From Lethocerus indicus (lineage: Eukaryota; Arthropoda; Insecta; Hemiptera; Belostomatidae), in the NCBI GenBank assembly GCA_019843655.1, contig JACDQD010000003.1:27578224-27642223 (forward strand): DNA of 64,000 nucleotides, given 5' to 3'. Each line of letters opens with the position of its first letter. The first letter of the stretch is position 1. Positions 41,301 to 50,945 of this stretch are shown piece by piece. The position numbers and the translations under genes were made by a program. Under the pieces are notes generated by a model. That model worked only from the letters and a program-made list of their open reading frames with translations, was not told the DNA's origin and searched no databases.

Positions 41301-44300
41301 TCAACTTTCTTTAATATCTGAACGAAGTTCAAAACCAACCGCAAGTTTCTTCGGAGTGCGATACGAATGTTTCTAATGTACAAAGTATTATCGCTCTTGA
41401 AGCAATAGAAACGGTAACAGGGCTGTATAGCGCCAAGCTGAAGCAATACATAACAATGGTACGCAAACGAACCGCTATTTATTAGTTGTACTTCGTTTAC
41501 CGACTTCGGGTTGGTAGATCGTTGCCCCCTGTGGGACGAACCGCCTCCAGATAAAGTACAGAAATAAGGTCAGACCGCTCAATAAAGTGGTGAGTTGCCC
41601 AAGATGAAAGAAAGTAGTGAAAAAATGTTAAATCCTTACTTGGTTCTCGCAGCACTTTAGCTTTCGGTCATCTCAAGCCAGATTCCCAGTGAATTTACTC
41701 CGGGAAAGTATTTCCTCGCCATCGGCTATACTTATATTTGTATGCTTGCTAACATCGTTTATATAGGATCGAGACTTTATTATCAGTAAATTTAAGAGTA
41801 CGAGAATTTAACAGAGATTTAACTTTTGGGATAATTTCAGAAATACTAGGATGTAATAATTCAAGGACAGCTTTTCGTACGATCGAGAACGAGATCAAAA
41901 TTCGTTGCATGTCTAACTCATAAATCAGAACCGCGAATGCAGCGGTACACTTCCAGCGTTTCGTGACCGATCAAACACTGCGATCAGATCAGATTGCGTT
42001 CGCCTCTGGAGTGCGAAAATGACACCGTCGAGCAATTAGCGAATCCCACGGCCGCTAGTCGCTTCCGCAATTAAGTAATAAAGCGGGCCCATCAACCGTT
42101 CACTCCTGGTTAGTTGTAGATTTTTTTTAAATTTTAAATTATAAACGAAGTTTCAGCGTTTCCCATCTACTATTCTCAGAATAGTCATAATTGAACCTTT
42201 TTACAGGAGAATTTCTACGAATTTGGTCGGTAATTCCAGCATGCTAAAAAATACCTTGTTACCAACCTCATTCCCCAAAGCAGGAAAAACGTCCTTGCTA
42301 AATAATTTTTTGTCTTGTACGATTTCTTACATCGCTCCTTAACACAATAGTATTAGCCGAGAAAACTATTATTATATAAAAAAATTCGATTAATTCCTTT
42401 CTAAAAATAAGATATTTTGATATAAGGGATACAATTTTTCGTTATTCCTAAGAAATAATTTTTAAGTCCACAGGTGACTGATCAGATTTTCATCAGCAAG
42501 GTTTGCGATATCAGATGTTCGTGAAAGTATATATACAACAATAAACGTGCACTAATTACTTATACAGATTGACAGCCAAACACAAACACGTCTATTGGCA
42601 GCCGGCTCAAATCGGCCAGAATAATATTTTTCTTGAAGCAATCTTTTATCAGCAACATTCCGTTCCCTGCGCTTCCTCCCGACCTTGACAACTTCAACAC
42701 TGTGCGCTTGGGGCAAGTAAAGGTTCAGCTAGAGTGCCGTAAGCAAGGCAGTAAAAATAGAAAACCAGAAATCAATCAGGAATCATTACGTACGACCGAA
42801 CCATCTGTATTTTCCGCACTGGGTACTAACAATTTATTTTTGTACGTGTGAATTATATTCATATGAGTTTCAAGTAAGTACTTGAAACACAAATAAGTGA
42901 TGCTATCAATCGGAATTTAAATTTCCTTCTAGAGGACAAATGTCAACATTTACTGTTACAAGTTACAACGATTAGAATTACGAAGAACAAACTTTGCACA
43001 GTTTTCTTCTAATTACAGTATTTTCTCCATGCTTTGTTGGACACGGACGACAGATAGTTAAACCAAGGTCTCAATGTTGCGGGCACACCGTAGCGCAGGA
43101 GGTTTAAAAACCAAGATTTCTTTTCCGTGTTAAATAAACTTTGATGCGGGAGAATTTGCTTCTAATGTCGTAATTTAGGCCTGGTTGGCGAGAAATTGTA
43201 ACGAGCAAATCAGAGCTTACAGTGGTACGTTTTACAGCCCCACAATTACGACCTATGTAACGACTTACTTGAATCATTAGGTACATAAATTGTACGCGGC
43301 GTTCATCTGTTTTCAGCGCACACTCAAAGCTGTCCCAGAGAACGTGGTTGAAATTATTAAATACATAATACACCCGTCGCTTCAGATCAATGCGCCGATT
43401 TTTATTTTTATTTTACGATATATCAAATTAAAAAGTCCGCTTTCATATTTCGGGGAAAATACACTGCGAAATTTATAACAGACAGGACGCTTATTATACT
43501 GAGAGTGGCTGTCTAATTTGTTGGATTACTAGCGAGCAGCCGCGACCGGTCCACCATGGGACCAAATAGCGAGTAGAGACAGAAGATAAGGGAGTGGTGA
43601 TAATATTATATTTAGTCCTGCATTATTATAAAGTATTGTTGCACTAACGCACGCAACGTGCGCAAAACGAAATTTCAAGAACCATGAAAAAAAGATTAAA
43701 AAGATTATCATTTCCCGAGTAAAAATCTTATGTCATGTCTTGTGACGTCTCTTGAAGTTAAGTCGAACTCCTGACGTAATTTCGTTCAATTGTCCTTGCA
43801 TGTTAATAAAGTAAAATTTTCGAACGAATTTCGTATAGGGACGACCAGAAATTCCGGACTCGGGAATTTTTCTTCCAAACCGCAGGTGTTTTCCTTGAAA
43901 TTAACCTCATTTGGAGGTTGCACATACTTTTGTGTCTTGTTCTTTGTTGAAGACGCATAGTTGGGCAAAAATAACGGTATAATAGCGCCCTGACCACTCT
44001 CCTGTTAACGTGCCTCTAGAAAAAAACAACAGGCGGGCTGTAAAGCGGCCTTTCATCAGATGTCCAGTAGAAGGAGCGTAATTTCCCCTGCGTGAGACTG
44101 AAGGCCACGGGGTCGTAGAACTTGAGCGTCGATCTCGCATTGATTTCCGCTGGCCCTCTGGCCACTTATGGCCGTCAATCTTCAGGTTAATTCTTAATCC
44201 CCAAGCAATTTATTCGGTAATGTTTGAGCGACACTACACGCTGCCGTATTTTCTGAAGGACAAGAGTGAGAACATCATTCAATTTTAACCGTTTGGATCG

Positions 44301-47300
44301 ACAATATAACGTACGTTCCCAAATTCTAATGATCGAACACTACAGGACCTAAAATCGAGTCATGAGGAGTTTGCTGTAAATTGAAACGATTTAATGTAAG
44401 TGCCAATTAGACACATGAAAGAACCAATTTTTATTTTATTTTAAATCTAATTCTGAAGCCCCAAATTTGAATAAGCTGCAATTCTCAATGAAGAAAACCC
44501 CGTTATGGAGGGTCAAATCATATATTTTGAAGGTGGAAACCTACATGAGTCAACTCTCCTTGAAGTAGCGACAAAGAACGAGCATCAGTCGAAGCGGAAA
44601 AATCACAGCGGCCGCCAATCGTAATTTTAAGGACTTCCCAAATCACGAAATCCATGGTCAAAATAACAAAATGGGGGGAAACAGAAAATAACGTTAGTGA
44701 TATTCTTCTGTAAAATAAAAGAGGAAAACAAACATTGAATTCGCTTCCTGTTATCTACCTTTCGCGTGACGCCTGTTATATACCAATATTATGGCATTAT
44801 GTGATAAAAATAGTTTCATATTTTCATCATTTCAGTGTTCGTATGTCTTCATAGTGTTTTCATGTTTACAAAAACATTAGCAAAAACCAGTAGAATTAAA
44901 ACCCGTGGATCAGATATATTTTCGGAGGTATCCACAACGACGAGGTAGGTATAGTTCTGATTTCTTTAAGAACCTTCGATCTTCGGTTTCAGATGCTGCT
45001 GTTCTCTCCTGCTTAGGGATTGCGAGGTCAAGATTATTGATGCTGCCCGGTTCTCAAGGACAGTTTTCGTACCGCCCATCGGAACGCGCACCCGCGGCCG
45101 TCTCTTCAACATTGAATTCCTCGCCTTCGGAGAAATATATTATAGAGACCAGAAAATTCAGAAGGGAACCTGAGCAAAAAGAGATAACTATAGTGCTGGC
45201 CGAACAAAATTTGGATGTCAGAAATAAATATCGGTAAAAACGGTAGCGGAATTTTCGATAAAAACAAAACCTGAACGCAAAATGCCAAAACCGCCGAATA
45301 ATATAGAATCAATGACTTTCTGTCAAGGCCTACTCGGAAAGTTACGCCAACGCTTATCTATTTATAAGGCGTCGGAAAAACCATTTCTCAATGCCACCTA
45401 TCCGCCAGTCGAATTACATAAGTATGACTCAATTAGTTCTTATTTCATTGTTGTAAAAGAAGTTAAGGGCATATCATAACTGGCATTAGACTATAACTAT
45501 CGTTACTCAGGTTCAAGGGGATACTAGATTGTGAAATTTCATTTATACACATATTTGTTTCACAATAAAAACGGTTTTATTTGTTAAAATAGGTATTAAG
45601 TGTACCCCACAAATTATTATTTGTCTACGGGTATGACGTCAAATCAATTCTCAGTGCTGGCACCTTTCAATGAATTGCAAATCAGAATTTTAAAAACGTA
45701 CGATCTCGACTAGACCCTTCAACATTATATTTGTAGTACTCAAAAACATTTAAACCCGTATTGTTTTACCTATAATCGCAATATTAGTACATCGGTTCAA
45801 TCAATTATAATCAAACGTTTTTTTGGCTGGTTTCAAGTAATGAACCAACGATAAAACAGTACTAGTCCGTTCGAGAAGATTCTGCTGGATGAATTATTGC
45901 AGGTTTCCTCCTCGAGTAATTTGCGGTAAACGAATTCATTTCCTTATCGAGAAACCGACAACTTTTTCTCGCTAACCCGAGTGCCGCTTGTGCAGAGGTT
46001 CCTTCGCATCGGTTTGCAGATGACGACGACGCATAAGGCGAAATTAATGGATTAATTTTATTCGATCGTTATGATCTTTTATACTGATTAAAACGGAAGA
46101 TAGGCACACGTTGTTAGATAAGAAACACGCTAGGCTAATCGGATTAACTGCTGGTGAGCTCGACGAGACAGCCGCTCCTTACAATTTGAACATAGGAAGG
46201 GAAATTATGGAGGAAATGATCGCATGGGGAATAGAATTTCAAAATTAGATACAAAAGCCATCAAAATTAAAGAATATCATTTGTATTATATTAACATGTT
46301 ATAGTTTATATGGCATGGGAAGTTTATATATTCCCCTTCCATATGTTTCATTGTTAGCAATTTCGAAATGTTTATTAACTTTGGGCAAAATGATTTTTAC
46401 ATATCATTTCCAAATCATTCTTTTTAGAATACTATAGACTATAAATAATAAACCTTTTTGAATAGATTTCCGACAGTAAATATAAGTTTGAAGTGGTTTC
46501 ATATGAGATCATCATGAGTCCGCACGGTAGAGTAAACGCAGAAAAAATATTGAGCCCGCCGTACAGAGCTCATAGTCCAGTGGGAGCCATCCATCCTCGA
46601 TCTTTTTTTTCGCCGAAAGCGCAAATTTTATCATATATTAAACCTTTTTTTAAAGGGCGATGGAAAAACTCCGAAAAAATCCGACCTATAGAGCGAAATT
46701 TCATTATCCAGAAAAAAAACATTTGTCTTAAAAATATTACATCGTTTATTAAAATTAGCCTTGGAAAAAATAAGAACAGTTAATATGAGTTCAATAACGG
46801 TGGAAAGTGTTGCATTAGGAATATCCGTTAAGTGAATTAACATCAATAGAGGACTAATAAAAGAGAGTGGGGGGAGGACGGAGCGCAGGATCTCTCGTTA
46901 CCGATCCATTTAACAATGTATAAAATGGTACACTTGTGCGATTATTTTCTGACATATAACTTTGCAAAGCGGTAGAAAAAAAAGATAGCCGCTACACGAA
47001 TTGACCGACGTTAATTACAGATAATTGCCGACAATTAGTGGGGAAGAAGAGAGAATAGTGGGGTTATTCCCGGCACAGAAATCACCGTTCATTTGCACAA
47101 TTGCAAAACTGTTATTCGATAACGAAATAACGTTGTTTTGAACCTGTTTGGAATTTTTCATAGCGGCAGGTACCTCACTCGACGCTTGTCCACTGCGTAG
47201 TGGCAAGGTCGGGGTCACTGCGAGCCGTAACCGCAACCTACCTCAGCCTATCAGCCCTACTCTCAGCATTGTTTCGACATAACATCCACAATAACGTGTT

Positions 47301-50300
47301 TTCAATATTGTTCGAAAACTTATTTTTGAACTGTATCGCTCGTTTCAATATTAATAGTTTGGGTTTATTGCATTTTGACAATAGCAGACTAGATAATTCA
47401 AACCAGAATATGTTCTTAACCTTTCAGAGGGTTGAGAATTTAAAAATTTCGGGCCAGTAAAATTTATATTTTTGTATTTAATTTATTCTGCAATACGAAC
47501 TATTCGGTACAACCGGGACCGGGCAACAATATACTGAACAATATATAATTTCATTCAAGGAAGAAACAATAGTTACAATATTGTACATCCTGAGGGGAGC
47601 GCCTCTAGAATTTTTCATACCACATTCTCTTCCCGTAGAAAAAATGAAAACTGGGATATTTCCAAGTTGTCTTAAATACGTTCATTTTGACAGCGATAAA
47701 ACTTGTGCGAGCACAAACAAAATTTGGAATACCTTACCAGGACACCCTGTAACATTTTTCGAATTCTTGTTGCGATATTCGACCGATGTGGGACTTCGTC
47801 CTCAGTACCCGTGCAAATAATTCCGACCGTTTATTCTCAAAACCGTGATATTTTCACCGGAGGGAGCCTATTCAGACTATTAAGGAGGCCAGGCTTCCTA
47901 GCGCCGGTTAATGGGATACTTCCTTGGACCAGGAGATGCCGCCCGAATTGTTGGAATGTCTATTTTCCATACTAGCCAACCCGCAATGACTAAAGTAATA
48001 ATAATAATGTCTATACCTAAAATAATAAGAAAAACAAGTTAATATTGTAGGTTCGTGATGTTTCTGTCTCCTCTCGCTGGTTAGGTCTTTTGCTAGACCG
48101 GTTTCGGCTGCTCGCCATCTTCACTAGCGGTGTTAGTCACTGTTAGCACTTTGGATGTTTTTTGGGCATCCTCACTGCACTGTCACTGTCACATGTACTG
48201 TAATGTTTATCAGTATGTCAGTCGTTTATATATGTGTTCTGTTATTGTTATTGGGGGTTATGTTTGTCTTCGGATTTTGTTAATCCGTTTTCTAGGTATG
48301 AGCCAGATTGTCGGAAGGGGGTGGTGTGGTGGTAGGGTGGGTGTGATCCTTTAAGAGGATTATAGGTGTAAATATCGCGTCACTCTGGGAATTAATTTTC
48401 TCATTTATAATGTTTGAAGATCTCCAGGTTTTCTGTAATGTCTAATTCTTTTCCTTTTTTACCTGGGTGTAATAATTTTACAAAGATCAACAGATCTTTA
48501 AAATCTGAAGATGGCGAGCAGCCGAAACCGGTCTAGCAAAAGACCTAACCAGCGAGAGGAGACAGAAACATCACGAACCTACAGTATTCCAACCCCTCGC
48601 AGACCACAAAACAGGTATATCAAAAAAAACAAATTAATATTGTTTTGTTATGAAAAACAAATGCATATTGTGGACAGATTATTCAATTCTCCACCTTGGA
48701 AAGCCTTGAGGTATGTGCTCATCGTCGGAAGTACGGAATGAGAATGATTTATATCAATAAAACAATGGTCAATATCTCCGCAAGATAACATAGTCAAACG
48801 CATTTCCAGAAACATCAAAACCATTTTATAATATGGAGAAGTAGACTGTGGGACTTCGTTAAAACTCTGTTTCCTTGAAACAGGCCTAAAGATAACTATG
48901 AAACAGACATTCCAGTTGAATCCTATTCCAAGATAAAAGGTAAGTAGCGAAGAGCACTAAGGATTTGTTTTCAGTATGTTGACAGTAGTATTGACAGGAT
49001 TATTCATAATCTAAACATATTATAATATTATTATAACATAATTATAATTAAAATTCTAAATTAATATTCTTATTTAAAAAATAGCTTTTTATTGACACTA
49101 AACATAATCTTTTTTTACGAATATGAAGGGTGATAATGGCGACAGGGAGTGGAACCTACATTCCCTGAAATTTCACGCACTAAGAGTATTAATGCGTGCT
49201 AAAAATGGATAATTGCGACAATAACATCGTTTAACATTTGGAAAAAATATTCGGTAGGATGATTCGACTGTAGGAATTAATTTAACAAAATTGTTCGGAC
49301 GGATATTTGCAGTCACTAATAACAGAACACAGCACATAATACGATGGTATTCTTGCAATTATTTGTTTGCTCGTCTATTTAGTCTTAAGATAGAATGATT
49401 TTAGCTTCTCGCCATTAGCAATGCATTCGTCATTAGTGTATGAGCATGTGATTTTCATTATTGTAACTTTCACAATTATTATACAAACATTGTGCACAAA
49501 ACAAATAATTAAACATGTACATAAATGTCAAAAAGCCCTCGGGCCGGTATGCATGTATTAACATTATAATTCGTATATCATCTACGATATTCTACGTGTA
49601 TGTAAAGAAAAGTAAAGTAGTTCTAACCTTGATTTATAATCTTGACTAACGGAATTATGGCATGAACTAAAAACTGATCAATCTGTTTTAAGACGGTTAG
49701 AGAAAGGTGCATACAATACACTGATAATACGCACTGCCAAGGTTATAGATTTGTAAATAAAATAAAAAGTTCATAGAGGAAAAATGTTCTTGAAAATATC
49801 TCGTATATGTTTATATAAATGTTTAAAAATATGTTTTAAAAAACAATTTTTTTTAACTCCTTCGAAATGCAAAAATATAGTCGCAATACAACCCTCGTAA
49901 TGCGTCAATACCTTAAAGTACCCCCAAACAAATTCCTTAGACAAACTATAATGTAGATAAACTCTTCAACTCACAGATAGCCGTCTTGGTCCTGACGTTC
50001 CTAGAATAACCCATCGGGAAGAGTATCGCCCAATACCTGTCGACCGAGACAGCGACCAAGGAGAATATGGATATGGTGCAGAGGACGACCAGGAGGGAGA
50101 GGGTGAAGAGGCAGGGGAGGAGATCGTTGGGGTAGCCGACACTGGCCAATATGGCGCAGGGGACCCCGAGGAGACCGACGAGGAGGTCGGCCACGGCCAG
50201 GGAGACTATGTAGTAGTTGGTCCGGCGGCGGAGTCGCTTCTCGCGCCTGAACGCCAGGATGACCAGGGTGTTGCCGACGACGGCCCCGATGGCCACCAGG

Positions 50301-50353
50301 GCCTCGCAGAAGGTGTAGCCCAACCCGAAGTCCCTGCCTCGGCCCTCGGTCAT
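2070..50353 (-). CDS. AdoR: Adenosine receptor, class A GPCR, three exons
   Basis: Three coding exons join: 50353-49975, 3931-3720 and 2510-2070. They give 343 residues to the first stop. Seen: seven membrane segments; GN of TM1; SLAVADLLVG in TM2; DRY at 105-107; CLFD in loop 2 (Cys157, Phe158); CWFPLY in TM6 (Trp243, Asn250); FCPDC in loop 3; LSHLNS (His274) and NPLLY (280-284) in TM7. Known of the family: adenosine receptors bind ligand through the loop-2 Phe, Asn6.55 and His7.43, all present here; His6.52 is replaced by Tyr. It should sense extracellular adenosine at the plasma membrane and act through G proteins. Intron 1 is about 46 kb and intron 2 is 1.2 kb. Odd: the reading frame stops at 2070, but a coding-like tail continues in another frame to 1822. 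An adenosine receptor is near certain; coupling type is not visible. Confidence 0.93.
2511..3719 (-). other. AdoR intron 2
   Basis: GT..AG intron of 1,209 bp between the TM5 and TM6 exons. It holds a short (TAA)n run near 2649-2670 and a TA/TATG-rich stretch near 3120-3168. No other gene is visible. Confidence 0.9.
3720..3931 (-). CDS. AdoR: AdoR coding exon 2 (TM4, loop 2, TM5)
   Basis: 212 nt. The acceptor is TTGCCCAG with the exon starting at 3931, and the donor is CAG|GTGAGC after 3720. Two bases complete the split codon (Tyr127), then 70 codons follow. Contains TM4 (WVLGSVVGFLPIMGW), loop 2 with the disulfide Cys and CLFD ligand-contact motif, and TM5 (YFATIIFPALLMAAFYAHIY). The exon ends in phase 0. 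Confidence 0.93.
3991..4042 (+). repeat. Weak fragment of the foldback family
   Basis: CTGCGAGGGTTTAGAATACC followed by a CTGTCTCTTCTCGCCTG-like stretch matches, imperfectly, the outer end of the family seen at 5643, 12370 and 48046. It is diverged and lacks the diagnostic GACCGGTTTCGGCTGCTCGC core, so the call is tentative. Confidence 0.4.
5643..5945. mobile_element. Foldback (MITE-like) element, copy 1
   Basis: Left arm (about 5643-5792) reads GATTTCGTGTGTTTCTGTC, then GACCGGTTTCGGCTGCTCGC, then CACTTTGGATGTTTTT. Right arm (about 5833-5940) is its inverted complement, with GATGGCGAGCAGCC and ending ACACACGAAATCT. A centre of about 40 bp carries CTCAGGGGGTTGTGACAG. There is no coding capacity, so it is non-autonomous. 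The arms differ at several positions, so this copy is older than the one at 48 kb. Superfamily not recognised; no clear target-site duplication was identified. Confidence 0.75.
5977..6035 (+). repeat. Second dispersed repeat, member 1
   Basis: The stretch starting ATCTTCTGTTCCCATTCGCT and continuing CAATGCCAAACTCG aligns with 11847-11900 (ATCTTCTATCGCCAGTCGCT, then ATACGCTAAACCAGTC). It lies just outside the right arm of the foldback element at 5643-5945. Family unknown. Confidence 0.45.
6631..6656. repeat. Perfect 26-bp palindrome
   Basis: CATTTCTTTACTT is followed immediately by AAGTAAAGAAATG, its exact complement inverted, with no spacer. It stands alone in intron 1. It could be a dimeric protein site or a remnant of a foldback element. 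Confidence 0.8.
11847..11900 (+). repeat. Second dispersed repeat, member 2
   Basis: Diverged homologue of 5977-6035, sharing the ATCTTCT and TCGCTTATT blocks and the AAAC segment in the same order and spacing. No coding content. Confidence 0.45.
12366..12748. mobile_element. Foldback element, copy 2, with internal tandem repeat
   Basis: The left arm runs from GAATACCTGTTTTGTGGTCT through GACCGGTTTCGGCTGCTCGC to CACTTTGGATGTTTTG (12366-12515). A CACTGTCACTGTCACTGTCA run follows. The centre holds about 2.3 copies of a 70-bp repeat (about 12554-12716), each with a GTACTTAA(A/C)TAAA block and a TTGCACCGAT block. Only a short right arm remains (AGGAGACAGAAACACACGAA, about 12718-12746). ORFs across it reflect the repeat and are not genes. 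Confidence 0.72.
13538..13611. repeat. Compound (GT)n(AT)n microsatellite
   Basis: About 13 GT units run directly into about 24 AT units. This is a slippage-prone tract in AdoR intron 1 and is likely polymorphic. Confidence 0.95.
14493..14605. mobile_element. Foldback element, copy 3, internally deleted
   Basis: The left end GAATACCCGTTTTGGGGTCT and GATTTCGAGTGTTTCTTTCT are followed after a few bases by the inverted outer end CGAAATCTACGGTAT. The core with the ACCGGTTTCGG motif is missing, leaving nearly only the two outer arms. Confidence 0.68.
17264..17297. repeat. (AT)n microsatellite
   Basis: About 16 AT units, followed by CCGTGTGTGT. No associated gene feature. Confidence 0.93.
19449..19668. 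repeat. Satellite A block 1 (about 2 units)
   Basis: Two near-complete 105-bp units, starting at CTCTCCTTTTAGGGGCAAGT. The first lacks the usual preceding palindrome and marks the left edge of the array. The second ends in AGCTCTCG, where B-type sequence begins. Confidence 0.92.
19669..20389. repeat. Satellite B block 1
   Basis: Degenerate repeats built from GCATTTCTGGGCCATTTTTG and CGCCATTTTTGGGCCTAAAA. At about 20,197-20,280 a local run of four to five nearly exact 20-bp units (CCGCATTTTTGGGCCTAAAA) shows recent slippage-like expansion. Confidence 0.9.
20390..21037. repeat. Satellite A block 2 (about 6 units, degraded)
   Basis: About six A units with more indels than block 3: scrambled sequence near 20,450-20,515 and a shortened unit near 20,820-20,870. 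It ends with GAAAACGAAAATTTTCG and runs into B, a junction repeated exactly at the end of block 3. Confidence 0.9.
21038..22387. repeat. Satellite B block 2
   Basis: About 1.35 kb of B-type repeats. It includes a distinctive stretch near 21,880-22,080 (GGAAAATCCCCATTTTCCCC, then CGCTTTTTTGTGTTATTTTT) that recurs at about 25,373-25,574. ORFs here are products of the repeat. Confidence 0.9.
22388..24839. repeat. Satellite A block 3 (about 23 units of 105 bp)
   Basis: The most regular block: successive AGCTCTCC starts at 22403, 22508 and 22613 are exactly 105 bp apart. Each unit carries a perfect 24-bp palindrome whose core is AATCGAAAATTTTCGATT, and an inverted repeat CAAGTGTA / TACACTTG with an 11-base spacer. 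105 bp is 35 codons, so frames stay open on both strands; that alone does not make it a gene. One aberrant unit lies near 24,165-24,216. Confidence 0.95.
24840..26075. repeat. Satellite B block 3
   Basis: It starts as an identical copy of B block 2 (offset 3,795 bp), later matching at an offset of about 3,492 bp, so roughly 300 bp are missing relative to block 2. It decays into unique DNA after GGCCAAAAACGCAGCCATTT near 26,075. Confidence 0.9.
34563..34592. repeat. Perfect 12-bp stem hairpin
   Basis: ATTAGATGATCC and GGATCATCTAAT flank a six-base loop GCTTGT. It is a short perfect foldback in intron 1 with no T run or other context to make it a terminator or pre-miRNA. Confidence 0.75.
34926..35012 (+). 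repeat. Possible tRNA-derived SINE head
   Basis: GCGGCTAGTGGTAGCATTCT resembles a pol III A box and D-arm. About 75 bases later GGTTATAATCC resembles a B box. No poly-A tail or target duplication was recognised and only one copy was seen, so this is tentative. Confidence 0.25.
40105..40190. mobile_element. Foldback fragment joined to SINE-like piece
   Basis: 40107-40139 matches the foldback core (GGTTTGGGCTGCTCGCCATC, then TTCAGTAG). It runs into sequence whose minus strand reads CTCAGTGGTTAGCAC, typical of a tRNA-derived A box. No B box is evident nearby. The foldback outer arms are absent. Confidence 0.5.
48046..48583. mobile_element. Foldback element, copy 4, 78-bp identical arms
   Basis: Left arm 48046-48123 and right arm 48506-48583 are exact inverted complements over 78 bp and include the GACCGGTTTCGGCTGCTCGC core. 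Homology to other copies continues outside the right arm to about 48,615 (TTCCAACCCCTCGCAGACCA). The centre (48,124-48,505) shares CACTTTGGATGTTTTTTGGG with other copies, then has unrelated G-rich sequence without a transposase ORF. The identical arms suggest recent insertion or arm homogenisation. Confidence 0.85.
49975..50353 (-). CDS. AdoR: AdoR coding exon 1 (TM1 to TM3, DRY)
   Basis: 379 nt, 126 codons plus one base. The ATG at 50353 is the first in-frame ATG: the frame above it is open back to a TAA at 50473-50471 but contains no ATG. A very short extracellular N-terminus precedes TM1. TM2 and TM3 follow, with DRYWAI in the cytoplasmic end of TM3. The donor is CT|GTGAGT, with the intron beginning at 49974. 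The exon is strongly GC-rich in third positions, unlike the AT-rich DNA around it. Confidence 0.93.
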
Positions 50354-50399
50354 GGCACTGGCACTGGCACTGGCACTGGCACTAGCACTGGCGCTGGCT
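50354..50399 (-). repeat. Hexanucleotide repeat abutting the AdoR start codon
   Basis: On the AdoR strand, AGTGCC is repeated five times directly before ATG, preceded by AGTGCT and AGCGCC variants. It lies in the 5' UTR and sets the initiation context (GTGCC-ATG-A). Length changes would alter leader length by six bases and keep frame. Confidence 0.93.
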
Positions 50400-50513
50400 A
50401 GCTCTGAACGCGCCTCTCTCTCTGCTCTCTGACTGGCCGGTTGGCTGTCGCCGACTAGCCAGCTCGCATCTTACCGGCATACGCCGCCCCCCACGGCACC
50501 CCGACGCCCCACT

Positions 50514-50536
50514 CCACACACACACACACACACAAC
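50514..50536. repeat. (CA)n microsatellite upstream of AdoR
   Basis: About ten CA units with one interruption, about 160 bp upstream of the AdoR start codon, in the likely 5' UTR or promoter region. Confidence 0.9.
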
Positions 50537-50633
50537 ACAGTCCTCCACTTCAGTATACACCCAGCGATCGGCTGCGTGTCAAGAACAACAGTATATTAAT
50601 GTAACACTGAAACAGCAGTCGGGTATATATAAA

Positions 50634-50746
50634 TGGCGTAACCGAAACCGATCTAACAAAAGACAAAACCGGCGAGACCGGCCAGAAGATCGAGAAAATT
50701 ACACTATTCCAAACCGTCCCAGACCACAAAATGGGTATTCCAAACT
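50634..50746. mobile_element. Foldback right-arm fragment, copy 5
   Basis: AACCGAAACCGATCTAACAA, then ACTATTCCAAACCGTCCCAG and ACCACAAAATGGGTATTCC match the right arm and outer end of the family with many substitutions. No matching left arm is beside it. Confidence 0.62.
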
Positions 50747-50817
50747 AAATGAATATTACTGTTATCGACACCCAGGCTGTAATTTTGGCAATTTATAGTG
50801 TGGCGCACGTGTACTGT

Positions 50818-50945
50818 ACAAATGACAGTGACAGTGCAACGAGGGTACCCAAAAAACAAAGTGCCAAAGTGACTAACGAAGATGGCGAGCAGCCCAAACC
50901 GGTAATATAATAAACGAGAGGAGACAGAAACACACGAAATCTACG
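50818..50945. mobile_element. Foldback right-arm fragment, copy 6
   Basis: TGACAGTGACAGTGCAACGA, AAAGTGCCAAAGTGACTAAC, GAAGATGGCGAGCAGCCCAA and GGAGACAGAAACACACGAAA follow the family order in the same orientation as copy 5, about 75 bp away. Together the two may be a rearranged insertion. Confidence 0.68.

Larger units (their letters stand above)
3932..49974 (-). other. AdoR intron 1, about 46 kb
   Basis: It is bounded by donor GTGAGT at 49974 and acceptor CCCAG at 3932, joining TM3 to TM4. Apart from the satellite complex, foldback elements, microsatellites and hairpins listed separately, 3,932-19,448 and 26,076-49,974 contain no ORF with a recognised domain and no clear exon. The ORFs present are short, scattered and without codon bias. 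Confidence 0.88.

Noticed and set aside
42633..42851. Short plus-strand ORF as an alternative AdoR exon
   Set aside because: No GPCR-like sequence, no phase-compatible splice pair evident, opposite strand to AdoR.
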